From contig CALJMD010000081.1 of the NCBI GenBank assembly GCA_937981915.1, positions 1 through 41,282 on the forward strand: a stretch of DNA of 41,282 nucleotides. The letters run 5' to 3'. The translations under genes and the position numbers were made by a program. The notes below the pieces were generated by a model that had not been told where the DNA came from, did no database searches, and saw nothing but the letters and a program-made list of their open reading frames with translations. Shown piece after piece: positions 7,535 through 16,201 of this stretch (position 1 is its first letter; every line of letters starts with the position of its first letter). The DNA comes from an uncultured Acidimicrobiales bacterium (GTDB lineage: Bacteria > Actinomycetota > Acidimicrobiia > Acidimicrobiales > SZUA-35).

Positions 7535-9241
7535 TCAGTCCAGGTCTGGGTCTCGAAGCCCATCACCGAAGCTGAAGAGGGCCAAGATGGCGGTTTCTGT
7601 GTCTTCGGTTTCAGCATCGACGCTGAGCGGTTCTGCTGTTGGTTCGAGGTCCGACGTCGAACAGTCCGGGTTCGACACGGCGGGCTCATCAGCATCAGAT
7701 GTCGCAGCTTCGGGCGTCTCCACCTCGGGCGCCCCGGGCACCGTCTCTGAGGTCTCCGCCTCAGGCGTCGCTGTTTCTGAGGTAGCCGTCTCGGCAACGT
7801 CTTCGAGGCTCTCGAGCGGCTGTTCTGGTGTTGTGTCCAACGGGTGTGGGATGACCAGGTCGGCGTCAACCGCCGGTTCCGCCTGGTTGTCGATCGCCAG
7901 CTCGTCCTCATCGAATGGCAGGACAACCGGCTCTTCGGTCGCCGGGTCAAGCTCTACGACAACTTCTTGGTGTTCTTCTTCTGGCGGGTCCGTGTCGAGT
8001 TCGAGCGGGATCTCCGGCTCGTCTACCGGTACGGGGCAGATCGAGTCGGGGACCGCCGGATAGACCGGCTCAGCCAGCGGCTTCAGCTCCCTTGGGGCTT
8101 CGGTCGCTATCGATTCGATTGGATCAGATTCAGATTCAGATTCGGAGCCGGGATCAGATTCGGAGCCAGAGTCTGTCGCCGATGTCTCACTATCTGCCGC
8201 GTCCTCATCACCAGGTTCGGTGGAGTCGGGATCGGGCGCTGCATCAGTCAGCTCGTCAGCGTCTGGGTCCGAGGCGGTGTCAGCTTCTGTGTCAGCACCG
8301 GTGTCTGGAGCGGCCGGATCGTCCTCCGGCTGCGGGTCGTCGGTCTCCGGGTCAGCGTCGGCGTCTGCTGGTTTCTCTCCACGTTCGCTGTCATCTTCGA
8401 CGTCGGTGCTTGTTTCGTCAGTCGTTGCATCATCAGTGGTTGAGTCGTCTGCAGCGGGTGCACGGGAATCGGTCGGTGACGTCGTGTCGTCGGATGCCGG
8501 CGTCGTAGCCGTCGGTGTGGTTGAGGTCGGCTCGGGATCGGTTGTCACCTCGGAGGGATCCGCGACTACGACGACGGGCAGGGCTACCTCGGGCTCGGGC
8601 GAGGCCACTGCGACAGGTGGCTCGACGGTCTCGTCCGAGTCGTCGGCCAGTACCGGCCTGAGGCCACGGTCGGGGTCGGGTATGAACAGGATCGGCAGGT
8701 CGTACTGGGAGAGGTCGGTGAATCCGGTGCCGGAATGGCGAACGACCGCTTGCCAGTAGTCATCCAACAACCGTTGCTGTTCCTCCACTGTTGCGTCCTC
8801 GAACTCGTCGAGGAGTCGTTCGGTTGCTTCGACAGCGGCCCGTCGCACCTCGACCGTCGATGGCGCCGGGGTCGATGAGGTCTCAGTTGATGCTTCTCCG
8901 CTGGGGCCGTCGTCACTTTGGGTCACAGACGATGCAGGTGCGGACGAGATGGTCGCTTCGGCTCGTACCGATGATCCTGGCTGGACAGAGATGATGGCCT
9001 CAGAGTCCTCGACGACGCCGCCGGTGGTCGCCGATGTGTCTGCTCGGACTTCGTCGTCGGCACCGGCCATTGCGACTACGGACAAGTCCGACTCTGAGAT
9101 GGTGGTCGGGCCACCGGGCGCGGCGGAACGAACTCCGACCAGCGTGATACCGGCAAGGAAAAGGACTGGGAGGCCGACCTCGGCGAATCCTCTTAGTCCG
9201 GAACTGAACGGAGTGGGCATTGTCCGTCGCTCTGGGCGCAT
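7535..9241 (-). CDS. Acidic low-complexity membrane-anchored protein
   Basis: Not recognised. The 568 residues begin with a basic N-terminus and one hydrophobic helix (about 19-38), then become extremely rich in Asp, Glu, Ser, Thr, Pro and Ala. One ordered-looking stretch, about 125-195, has a predicted amphipathic helix ('ATERLLDEFEDATVEEQQRL') followed by 'DLPILFIPDPDRG'. Downstream are repeats of Ser-Asp/Ser-Glu and 'PETEPE'-like sequence. A cell-wall-spanning stalk or surface coat protein is a reasonable guess. It precedes the glycoside hydrolase on the same strand and is divergent from sppA. A second in-frame ATG lies at 9220. The length and uniform composition of the open frame suggest a real gene. 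Confidence 0.7.
   Translation of the reverse strand: MRPERRTMPTPFSSGLRGFAEVGLPVLFLAGITLVGVRSAAPGGPTTISESDLSVVAMAGADDEVRADTSATTGGVVEDSEAIISVQPGSSVRAEATISSAPASSVTQSDDGPSGEASTETSSTPAPSTVEVRRAAVEATERLLDEFEDATVEEQQRLLDDYWQAVVRHSGTGFTDLSQYDLPILFIPDPDRGLRPVLADDSDETVEPPVAVASPEPEVALPVVVVADPSEVTTDPEPTSTTPTATTPASDDTTSPTDSRAPAADDSTTDDATTDETSTDVEDDSERGEKPADADADPETDDPQPEDDPAAPDTGADTEADTASDPDADELTDAAPDPDSTEPGDEDAADSETSATDSGSESDPGSESESESDPIESIATEAPRELKPLAEPVYPAVPDSICPVPVDEPEIPLELDTDPPEEEHQEVVVELDPATEEPVVLPFDEDELAIDNQAEPAVDADLVIPHPLDTTPEQPLESLEDVAETATSETATPEAETSETVPGAPEVETPEAATSDADEPAVSNPDCSTSDLEPTAEPLSVDAETEDTETAILALFSFGDGLRDPDLD
8118..8180 (-). repeat. Short Ser/Asp/Glu-coding repeats inside the acidic gene
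   Basis: On the plus strand this stretch repeats the hexamer TCAGAT and the unit TCGGAGCC, encoding alternating Ser with Asp or Glu on the minus strand. Such tracts can change length by slippage, so this part of the protein may vary between strains. Confidence 0.6.
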
Positions 9242-9366
9242 GAACGGGGTATCGGTCGCTCAGAGCCAGCACCTGAGTGTTGATCTGCCATCGGTTGTTT
9301 CGCCCCGCCACCGCGTGAGGCTAGTCGGTCACTAGGTGGCGATCCTGGCCGCTCGCGCTCAACCGA

Positions 9367-9372
9367 TAGAAT
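9367..9372 (+). promoter_or_regulatory. Candidate -10 element for sppA
   Basis: TAGAAT is a near-consensus -10 hexamer in the divergent region between the acidic-protein gene and sppA. I see no convincing -35 at the normal spacing. It would give a 5' leader of about 55 bases with a ribosome binding site at its end. Confidence 0.45.
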
Positions 9373-9433
9373 CAGGCGAAACGGCGGCAACGATCGCTTT
9401 TTGAGGCCCGCGGACGGTACTGGAGAACAACTG

Positions 9434-10837
9434 ATGGAAGACCAAGGACTACCACAATCACCTGGACAACCCGGCGCCGGTCAGCCCGGCCCCCCTCCGA
9501 GTGGTGCCCCGGCCTCCAACATTCCCCCTCCTGTTGACGCCCGACCGGTGTCCGGCCAGACACCGGCGAACCAACCGGTACCTCCTTCGCCCGCTGGCCC
9601 GATGCCCGGACCGGCCCAGGCGCCGGCTTCTGCTCCGGCCAACAACGGGGGCTGGTACAACGGTCCGTGGCCGGCACCAGGTATGGCTCCGGTTGAGTCG
9701 GTTGGCTCTGCCATCGCCAGGACAGCCATCAAGGCGCTGACGGCGCTGGTGATCTTGTTTGGACTTCCACTGCTGGCCCTCATCGTGCTGGGCTCGGCGT
9801 TCGCCGCCATCGGATCGGCCGCCGGGGGCGACGAAACGTTGGAAACAACTGCGGGACGGCAGTTCATTGCCGGTGACCGCGGCGGTTCAACCGAGCTGGT
9901 GGCCGTGTCGGTGTTCGGCCCGATTCTTGGAGAAGAGCGAGGCGGTGGGGGAGGACTGTTCTCGACCGTGACCGGAGTGACCTACGGCTACAACGTCAAA
10001 GAGACGCTGGCCGAGTTGGCTGAAGATGAATCGGTTGACGGGATCCTGCTTGAGGTCGACTCGCCGGGCGGAACGATTTACGGCTCAAAGGCCATCGCCG
10101 ACGGCGTTGCCGAATACCGAGAAAAGACCGGCAAACCAGTGGTGGCCTACGTCTCGGGAATCAGCGCGTCGGGTGGCATGTACGCCATGGCCGGTGCCGA
10201 TGAGATCGTGGCCGACCATGGCACCCTGGTCGGCAGCATCGGCGTGATCTTCGGTCCGTTCCCCCGCTACAACGATGTTGTCGCCCTCGACGGAGGTCTG
10301 TTGGGCGGCGGCGTCACCACCGAAGGTGGAATCGAATTCGAGTACCTGACCGCCGGTCGCCACAAAGACTTCGGAAACCCCTATCGGGACATGACCGAAG
10401 AGGAACGCAAAACGTTGACCGAAGGTTTGGACGACGCCTACGACGAGTTTGTCGATCACGTAGCTGATGGCCGTGGAATCTCCTCCGGTGAAATCAAGAA
10501 CGATCTTGGTGCCCTGATCTTCGGTGAACAGCAAGCAATGTCTCGTGGCCTCATCGACAGCATCGGAACCAGGGAAGAAGCACATCAGCAGCTGGCCGAC
10601 CTGGTCGGTGCCGCCGACGGTGACTGGCGACTGGATCGCAGTATTGTCGGCGAACCCGGTCTGCTCGACTTGTTCATCAGCCAGGGCGTTGAGTCTCTTA
10701 GCGACGACGACACTACAGCCGACTACGGCACCCCGGCCGACGCCTCCGCTAATCTGCCGTCGGTCTGCACAGGAACGGCTACTCTGCTCACCTATTACGG
10801 TGATCCGAACGGGCTTTGTGGCTCGTTGACGAACTAA
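9434..10837 (+). CDS. sppA: Signal peptide peptidase SppA-like S49 serine protease
   Basis: Membrane-bound S49 peptidase that would degrade cleaved signal peptides or other membrane peptides. From ATG 9434 (467 residues) it has a Pro/Gly/Ala-rich cytoplasmic tail of about 80 residues, one transmembrane helix (about 97-125), then the protease domain. The Ser/Lys dyad is visible: 'SGISASGGMY' (Ser246) and 'AGRHKDFGNPYRDM' (Lys311), with the structural motifs 'DSPGGT' and 'GSIGVI'. The start is chosen because GGAG (9422-9425) lies 8 bases before ATG 9434; an in-frame TTG at 9401 lacks such a site. The long disordered N-terminus is unusual beside the short bacillar enzyme. It is divergent from the surface-protein genes. 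Confidence 0.9.
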   Translation: MEDQGLPQSPGQPGAGQPGPPPSGAPASNIPPPVDARPVSGQTPANQPVPPSPAGPMPGPAQAPASAPANNGGWYNGPWPAPGMAPVESVGSAIARTAIKALTALVILFGLPLLALIVLGSAFAAIGSAAGGDETLETTAGRQFIAGDRGGSTELVAVSVFGPILGEERGGGGGLFSTVTGVTYGYNVKETLAELAEDESVDGILLEVDSPGGTIYGSKAIADGVAEYREKTGKPVVAYVSGISASGGMYAMAGADEIVADHGTLVGSIGVIFGPFPRYNDVVALDGGLLGGGVTTEGGIEFEYLTAGRHKDFGNPYRDMTEEERKTLTEGLDDAYDEFVDHVADGRGISSGEIKNDLGALIFGEQQAMSRGLIDSIGTREEAHQQLADLVGAADGDWRLDRSIVGEPGLLDLFISQGVESLSDDDTTADYGTPADASANLPSVCTGTATLLTYYGDPNGLCGSLTN

Positions 10838-10872
10838 CCGTCCGCTCAGCCGGAGGCCTCGCCAAGGCAAGA

Positions 10873-10884
10873 GCGTCCGGACGC
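10873..10884. other. Perfect 12-bp palindrome in the hom leader
   Basis: GCGTCCGGACGC reads the same on both strands and lies 32 bases before the hom start. It could be an operator half-site pair or part of a small RNA hairpin. I see no threonine- or isoleucine-rich leader peptide that would indicate attenuation. Confidence 0.3.
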
Positions 10885-10916
10885 CCGCAAGACCGGAAAC
10901 GTAACGAGAGAAGACT

Positions 10917-12254
10917 ATGGGAAGCGATATGGACTCGACCGTAAGAGTCGGCCTGTTGGGCTGCGGACACGTCGGCGGTGCGCTTGTCGGACTGATCGAG
11001 GAACGCAATCAGGAGGTTGAATCCTCGGCTGGTGTGCGCTTTGACATCACCCGCATAGCGGTACGAAATTTGTCGAAACACCGTGACACTGTTGTCCCCG
11101 GTGGGCGCAGTCACGATGAGGTGTTCACCACCGACGCCGAGTCGATCGTCAACGACCCTGACGTCGACCTGGTGGTCGAACTGATTGGTGGCGTCGAACC
11201 GGCTCGCAGCCTTATCCTCGACTCACTCAAGTCGGGCAAACCGGTGGTCACCGGCAACAAGGAACTTTTGGCCAACGTCGGAGCCGAGCTCTATACGGCA
11301 GCAGCGTCGAGCGGGGTCGACATCTTGTTCGAGGCAGCGGCTGCCGGAGCTATTCCCATCGTCCGACCGCTGCGGGAGTCTCTGCTCGGCGAGGACATCA
11401 AGCGGATAATGGGAATCGTCAACGGCACAACTAACTACATCTTGACCAAGATGACCGAAGAGGGCGCCGATTACGCCGAGGCGCTGGCCGAAGCTCAACA
11501 ACGCGGTTACGCCGAACGGGACCCGACAGCCGACGTCGAAGGCTACGACGCCGGCGCCAAGGCAGCCATCATGGCCTCGCTGGCGTTCGGCGCCCAGGTG
11601 GTTGCAGGCGACGTGTACCACGAAGGAATCGCTGGGGTCACCGCCAGCGACATTGCCTTCGCTGAACGCTTCAACCACGTCATCAAGTTGCTGGCGGTAG
11701 CCCAGCGATTCGCCCCATCCGACGAGTCAACCGACGATCGGTCCGAGATCGGGGTGACCGTCTACCCGGCCATGGTCCCCAACGAGCACCCGTTGGCGTC
11801 AGTGCGGGACAGTTTCAATGCCGTGTTCGTCGAAGGCGAAGCGGCAGGCGAAATGATGTTCTATGGCCGTGGAGCCGGTGGTACCCCAACCGCCAGCGCC
11901 GTCCTTGGCGACATGATCGACGCTGCCACCAACTGGAAACGCTCGACGTTCCGGCCGGTGCCTCAAGGGCCCAGAGCCAAGATTCGGCCGGTCGACAGCA
12001 TCGAAACCGCGTACTACCTCAACATGTCGACCGTCGATTCGTCGGGCGTGTTGGCCGCGGTCGCCGGGGCGTTCGCCGCCAACGGCATCTCCATCCGGTC
12101 CATGGATCAACAGGAGAGCACCGGCGAGACAGCCCGGCTGTCGTTTCTCACCCACACCGCGTTCGAAGGACAAATGCAGTCCACGATTACCGCCATCAAC
12201 GAGTTGGAGTCGGTGGAGGAGATTCACAGCGTTCTGCGCGTTGTCGAATCATGA
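10917..12254 (+). CDS. hom: Homoserine dehydrogenase with ACT domain
   Basis: Reduces aspartate semialdehyde to homoserine with NAD(P)H, the branch point to threonine and methionine. The 445 residues carry an N-terminal Rossmann motif 'GLLGCGHVGG' (about 12-21), the 'VTGNKELLA' segment, the catalytic-domain signature 'IMGIVNGTTNYIL', a 'DPTADVEGYDAGAKAAI' active-site stretch, and a C-terminal ACT regulatory domain ('NGISIRSMDQQE...') that typically senses threonine. A GAGAG purine run precedes ATG 10917; ATG 10929 is an alternative. The stop overlaps the thrC start in ATGA, so the two are translationally coupled. Confidence 0.97.
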   Translation: MGSDMDSTVRVGLLGCGHVGGALVGLIEERNQEVESSAGVRFDITRIAVRNLSKHRDTVVPGGRSHDEVFTTDAESIVNDPDVDLVVELIGGVEPARSLILDSLKSGKPVVTGNKELLANVGAELYTAAASSGVDILFEAAAAGAIPIVRPLRESLLGEDIKRIMGIVNGTTNYILTKMTEEGADYAEALAEAQQRGYAERDPTADVEGYDAGAKAAIMASLAFGAQVVAGDVYHEGIAGVTASDIAFAERFNHVIKLLAVAQRFAPSDESTDDRSEIGVTVYPAMVPNEHPLASVRDSFNAVFVEGEAAGEMMFYGRGAGGTPTASAVLGDMIDAATNWKRSTFRPVPQGPRAKIRPVDSIETAYYLNMSTVDSSGVLAAVAGAFAANGISIRSMDQQESTGETARLSFLTHTAFEGQMQSTITAINELESVEEIHSVLRVVES

Positions 12255-13657
12255 CCCGATCGACGTACGTTTCAACCCGGGGCCAGGCCGAACAGCTCGG
12301 TTTCGGCGACGCCCTGCTGACCGGACTGGCCACCGACGGTGGCCTGTACTGTCCGGTCGAGTTCCCACCCCTTCCCGACATTTCGGCTGACACCGACTAC
12401 CGGGATGCCGCGGTGGCCGTTATCGCTCCGTACGTTGCCGGCACGTTTGATGTGCCCGAGTTGGAAACGATGGTGGGCCTGGCCTACGACAGCTTTCGTC
12501 ACCGTGAGGTGTGTCCGATCATCGACGTCGGCGGCGGGCATCACCTGCTCGACCTGACCCAAGGTCCGACGTTGGCGTTCAAAGACGTTGCCCTGCAGTT
12601 GGTCGGCCGGATGCTCGACACCGAGCTGACCCGCCGGGGCCGCCGGGCCACCATCCTCGGTGCCACCTCGGGGGATACCGGCTCGGCCGCCATCGAAGCA
12701 CTGGCCGGGCTCGACTCGGTGGACGTGGTGATTCTTCACCCGGCTGGACGGGTGTCCGATGTGCAACGTCGACAAATGACCACGGTCGACGCCGCTAACG
12801 TCCACAACCTGGCCGTTCGCGGCACCTTCGACGACTGCCAGGATCTGGTCAAGGCGGCGTTTAATGACCGGGACCTTCGAGAGGCGGTATCGCTGGGAGC
12901 GGTCAACTCCATCAACTGGGCCCGGGTCATGGCCCAAATCGTCTACTACGTCACGTCGGCCAGGAGTGTCCGGCCCGACGGCGGCCCGGTGACGTTTTCG
13001 GTTCCCACCGGCAACTTCGGCAACGTTCTCGCCGGTTGGTACGCCAAACAGATGGGCCTGGCGGTGAACACCTTGATCGTGGCCAGTAATAGGAACGACG
13101 TGTTGACCCGCTTCTTCGAGCGGCGTTCACTCGAGATTCACCAGGTTGAGCCGTCGTTGAGCCCCAGTATGGATATTCAGGTGTCGTCCAACTTCGAGCG
13201 GCTCCTATGGGAAACCAGCGGGCGCAACGGAGCGGCGGTGGCCCGACTGCTCACCGAGTTGCGTTCGGCGAGCCGGGCCGATGTCCCCGCGGAGTGGTGC
13301 CGTCTTATCGACGCCTCCTTCGTCGGCTACCGACTCAGCGATGACGAGACGCTGGACGAGATCAAGCGAGCACACGCCGAGACCGGTTTGGTTGTCGAGC
13401 CGCACACTGCCATCGGACTTGGCGCGGCCCGTTGCTACGCCGCAGAGAACAACCGCTTCGACGACGAGCCCGTGATCACACTGGCTACCGCCGATGCCGC
13501 CAAGTTCCCCGACGCAGTCGAGTCGGCATTGGGGACCCGTCCCGAGTTGCCTGAACATCTGGCCGATCTCTTCGACCGCAAAGAGAACTACGACGAGATC
13601 GACAACGATTTGTCGGTGGTGGCTTCACGTTTGCGTTCACTGCAAACACCGTCGTAG
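12251..13657 (+). CDS. thrC: Threonine synthase (long form)
   Basis: PLP enzyme that converts O-phosphohomoserine to threonine. The 468 residues carry the N-terminal 'YVSTRG' segment, 'GLATDGGLY', the PLP lysine in 'GPTLAFKDVALQ' (Lys111), the phosphate loop 'GATSGDTGSAAI', and 'VPTGNFGNVLAGWYAK'. Length and N-terminal layout match the long threonine synthases of proteobacteria and fungi rather than the roughly 360-residue mycobacterial form. It overlaps hom by 4 bases. Homoserine kinase (thrB), which often follows, is not here, so the substrate must be made by a kinase encoded elsewhere. Confidence 0.96.
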   Translation: MTRSTYVSTRGQAEQLGFGDALLTGLATDGGLYCPVEFPPLPDISADTDYRDAAVAVIAPYVAGTFDVPELETMVGLAYDSFRHREVCPIIDVGGGHHLLDLTQGPTLAFKDVALQLVGRMLDTELTRRGRRATILGATSGDTGSAAIEALAGLDSVDVVILHPAGRVSDVQRRQMTTVDAANVHNLAVRGTFDDCQDLVKAAFNDRDLREAVSLGAVNSINWARVMAQIVYYVTSARSVRPDGGPVTFSVPTGNFGNVLAGWYAKQMGLAVNTLIVASNRNDVLTRFFERRSLEIHQVEPSLSPSMDIQVSSNFERLLWETSGRNGAAVARLLTELRSASRADVPAEWCRLIDASFVGYRLSDDETLDEIKRAHAETGLVVEPHTAIGLGAARCYAAENNRFDDEPVITLATADAAKFPDAVESALGTRPELPEHLADLFDRKENYDEIDNDLSVVASRLRSLQTPS

Positions 13658-13915
13658 CCGACGGCGGTCTACCAAGCCTGCGGCTGGGGTTGAGAGTCAT
13701 TCGGAGACGGTGGCGCTACCATTTACGGGTACCAGGGGCGCCACCATTTCTGCCCGCATCGCGGGCCTGCAGATCGGTTTGTGGGGTGGCCGCGTCGCAG
13801 GGGTTGAGTCATCAAGGTTCGATTCGACCTGTGCCACTACCCGTCTGTTGATTCTGACCTGCACCGATACATGTACTGAGAAGCGCATGCACCGAGGAAA
13901 CTGTGAGGAGTATCC
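13658..13915 (+). promoter_or_regulatory. rho leader region with candidate promoter and hairpin
   Basis: This 258-base gap contains no credible gene. TACCAT (13717-13722) is a possible -10 element. GCCCGC (13752-13757) and GCGGGC (13761-13766) form a 6-bp hairpin that could end thrC transcripts or structure the rho leader. A GAGGAG ribosome binding site (13905-13910) lies 5 bases before the rho GTG. A long leader would suit autoregulation of rho, known in other bacteria but not shown here. Confidence 0.4.
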
Positions 13916-15670
13916 GTGAGCGACCAAATGACTGTCGAGCGCGAGGGACTTGAGAAGAAGGAAAAGTCTGAGCTTCAGACCATCATCACCGCGCTGGGTG
14001 GCTCTGCCAGCAGCCGGGCGAAGAAGGCCGACCTCATCGACCAAATCCTTCAACTAACCGGCCGCGCCGAGCCTGATCATCCTCTTGGCCCGGACGGCGA
14101 ACCGCTCGCCGACTGGGAGGTCGACGTTATGGACGAAGGGTCCACGGCACCGTCGAAGGGTTCCGCCAAGCGATCCGGCGCCAACGGCGCGGACAGCGAC
14201 AAAGGCGGCAGCGAGTCTTCGGAGACTCCGGCCGAGCCCGAGCTTGAGGCCAAGACCAAGGCATCTGACGAGAGTGCCGCTGAGGCAAAGAGCTCCGAAT
14301 CCAAGAGTGGGGGTTCCGGCGGTCGAGGTTCGAGGAACGACAAGGGTTCCAAGGGCAACGACTCGAAGAGCAACGACCGGAACAACGACAGTCGCAACGA
14401 CCGGAACAACGACAGAAACAACGACGCCAAAGGCGACGATGTCGAGTCGGGCAACCGACGCAACCGCCGCCGGGGCAAGGGCCGCGGACGCGATCGCGAT
14501 GATGCCGGCAACGATCCGGTCAGCGAAGCGCCTTTGTCCATTGAGGGCTACGTCGACCTGCGCGACGAAGGCTACGCCTTCCTTCGGGCCAACGGGTTTC
14601 TTCCCAGCCGTGACGACGCCTACGTGTCGGTCAAGCAGGTCCGCCAATTCGGACTACGTAAAGGCGACCATCTGACCGGTACCTGCCGGCCCGCCAATCG
14701 CAACGAGAAGAATCCGGCGCTGAGCGAGATCACCGCCATCAACGGCCAAAATCCTGGTCAAATGGAATCTCGGCGGAACTTCGAGGAACTGACCCCGTTG
14801 TTCCCCGACGAGCGGTTGGTCCTTGAAACCAAAGACGAGCCGCTGAACATGACGACGCGGATCATTGATCTGCTGGCCCCGATCGGGAAAGGCCAACGTG
14901 GGCTGATCGTGTCGCCTCCCAAGGCCGGCAAGACGTCGATCATGAAGAACATCGCCAAAGCCATCGAGGCCAACAACCCCGAGGTTGAGCTGCTGGTTCT
15001 GTTGGTGGACGAACGCCCCGAAGAGGTCACCGACATGGAGCGCTCGCTCGCCAACGGTGAAGTTATTGCCTCGACGTTTGACCGCCCTCCTGAAGAGCAC
15101 ACCGCGGTGGCCGAGCTCACCTTGGAGCGGGCTAAGCGGATGGCCGAGAACGGCAAAGACGTCTGCATGATCATTGACGGCATCACCCGTCTGGCCCGGG
15201 CCTACAACATGTCCGGCCCGCAAAGCGGCAAGGCCCTTTCCGGCGGTATTGACGCCGCCGCCCTGTATCCGCCGAAGCGATTCCTGGGCGCGGCCCGGAA
15301 CTTCGAGGAGGGTGGTTCCCTGACCATCTTGGCCACCGCACTAGTCGAGACCGGATCCAGAATGGACGAGGTCATCTTCGAAGAGTGCAAGGGCACCGGC
15401 AACATGGAGTTGCGGCTCGACCGCCGACTGGCCGAGAAGCGAATCTTCCCGGCCATTGATGTTGACGGTTCCTCCACTCGCAATGAAGAACTGCTCCGGT
15501 CCCGCAAAGAAGTCGAAGCCTCATGGAAGCTTCGACGAGTTGTGGGCGGACTGTCCTCCGGCGAAGACGCCTCCAGCGCAGCCGGAATCGAAATGCTGGT
15601 CGAACGCCTGGCCATGTTCAAAACCAACGAAGAGTTCCTTTCCGAAATCGCCCGGGCCAAAGCCGAGTAG
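13916..15670 (+). CDS. rho: Transcription termination factor Rho
   Basis: Hexameric RNA-dependent ATPase/translocase that terminates transcription. In the 584 residues, a Rho N-terminal helical domain (about 10-50) is followed by a long low-complexity insertion (about 75-205), first Ser/Glu/Lys-rich, then Asn/Asp/Arg-rich with 'NDRNND' repeats and a basic 'RRNRRRGKGRGR' patch. The RNA-binding cold-shock-like domain follows ('EGYVDLRDEGYAFLR', about 210-224), then the ATPase with Walker A 'PPKAGKT' (334-340), Walker B 'LLVLLVDERPEE' (359-370) and the Q-loop 'GKALSGGIDAAAL'. Asn/Arg-rich insertions are known in actinobacterial Rho and add RNA affinity. GTG start with a strong GAGGAG site. Confidence 0.97.
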   Translation: MSDQMTVEREGLEKKEKSELQTIITALGGSASSRAKKADLIDQILQLTGRAEPDHPLGPDGEPLADWEVDVMDEGSTAPSKGSAKRSGANGADSDKGGSESSETPAEPELEAKTKASDESAAEAKSSESKSGGSGGRGSRNDKGSKGNDSKSNDRNNDSRNDRNNDRNNDAKGDDVESGNRRNRRRGKGRGRDRDDAGNDPVSEAPLSIEGYVDLRDEGYAFLRANGFLPSRDDAYVSVKQVRQFGLRKGDHLTGTCRPANRNEKNPALSEITAINGQNPGQMESRRNFEELTPLFPDERLVLETKDEPLNMTTRIIDLLAPIGKGQRGLIVSPPKAGKTSIMKNIAKAIEANNPEVELLVLLVDERPEEVTDMERSLANGEVIASTFDRPPEEHTAVAELTLERAKRMAENGKDVCMIIDGITRLARAYNMSGPQSGKALSGGIDAAALYPPKRFLGAARNFEEGGSLTILATALVETGSRMDEVIFEECKGTGNMELRLDRRLAEKRIFPAIDVDGSSTRNEELLRSRKEVEASWKLRRVVGGLSSGEDASSAAGIEMLVERLAMFKTNEEFLSEIARAKAE

Positions 15671-15859
15671 TCGGCCCGAGTCAAGGCGGAATAGCCGCCA
15701 GGTCAAAGGTCTAGTAGTTCATTCTGCTGCGGTCACGACGCCCGCTGCCGCTGTCTGGTAGCAACTGGGGCCGAACCGAGGCAGACTGGATAGCTGCCTA
15801 CGGGCCATGGGAATTTTCCCCGCAAGAATCAATCAATCGAGAAGCAAGCCGAGCAACTT
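15671..15859 (+). promoter_or_regulatory. Structured leader upstream of the L31 gene
   Basis: No gene is visible in these 189 bases. Several hairpins can be drawn: GGCGG (15685-15689) with CCGCC (15695-15699), possibly ending rho transcripts; GGCAG (15780-15784) with CTGCC (15794-15798); and GGGAA with TTCCC nearer the start. Ribosomal-protein leader motifs upstream of L31 genes are described for Actinobacteria and other groups. Whether this one belongs to that class needs a covariance-model search. The Shine-Dalgarno sequence before ATG 15860 is weak. Confidence 0.35.
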
Positions 15860-16144
15860 ATGAAGTCCGACATTCATCCCAATTACCGTCCCGTGGTGTT
15901 TATGGACGCCTCGGCCGATTTCTCGTTCCTGACCCGTTCGACCATCGATACCGATGAGACCGTCGAATGGGAGGACGGCAACACCTACCCGCTGGCCAAG
16001 GTCGACATTTCGTCCGCCAGCCATCCGTTCTTCACCGGAACCATGAAGATCGTTGACACCGCTGGTCGCGTTGAGCGCTTCGAGCGTCGCTACGGTCGTC
16101 GTCGCAACGCCGAGGGCGGTTCCGAGGCTGAAGCTGCGGAGTAA
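15860..16144 (+). CDS. rpmE2: 50S ribosomal protein L31, type B
   Basis: Small protein of the large ribosomal subunit that bridges to the small subunit. The 94 residues begin '[16 protein letters not shown]' and include '[13 protein letters not shown]' and '[13 protein letters not shown]', typical of the type B (YkgM/RpmE2) form. The zinc-binding cysteines of type A L31 are absent; the protein has no cysteine. Type B copies are often zinc-regulated backups, but this one occupies the standard position after rho and may be the ordinary L31. An acidic tail ('[10 protein letters not shown]') ends it. Confidence 0.93.
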   Translation: MKSDIHPNYRPVVFMDASADFSFLTRSTIDTDETVEWEDGNTYPLAKVDISSASHPFFTGTMKIVDTAGRVERFERRYGRRRNAEGGSEAEAAE

Positions 16145-16201
16145 CTTCCGCTGGCAGGTCGCCGAATCGGTGCCCCGCCTCACCGCTGACATCAGTCGGT
16201 C

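Noticed and set aside
13658-13915. Remnant of thrB (homoserine kinase)
   Set aside because: No frame in the gap shows GHMP-kinase motifs; too short for more than a fragment.
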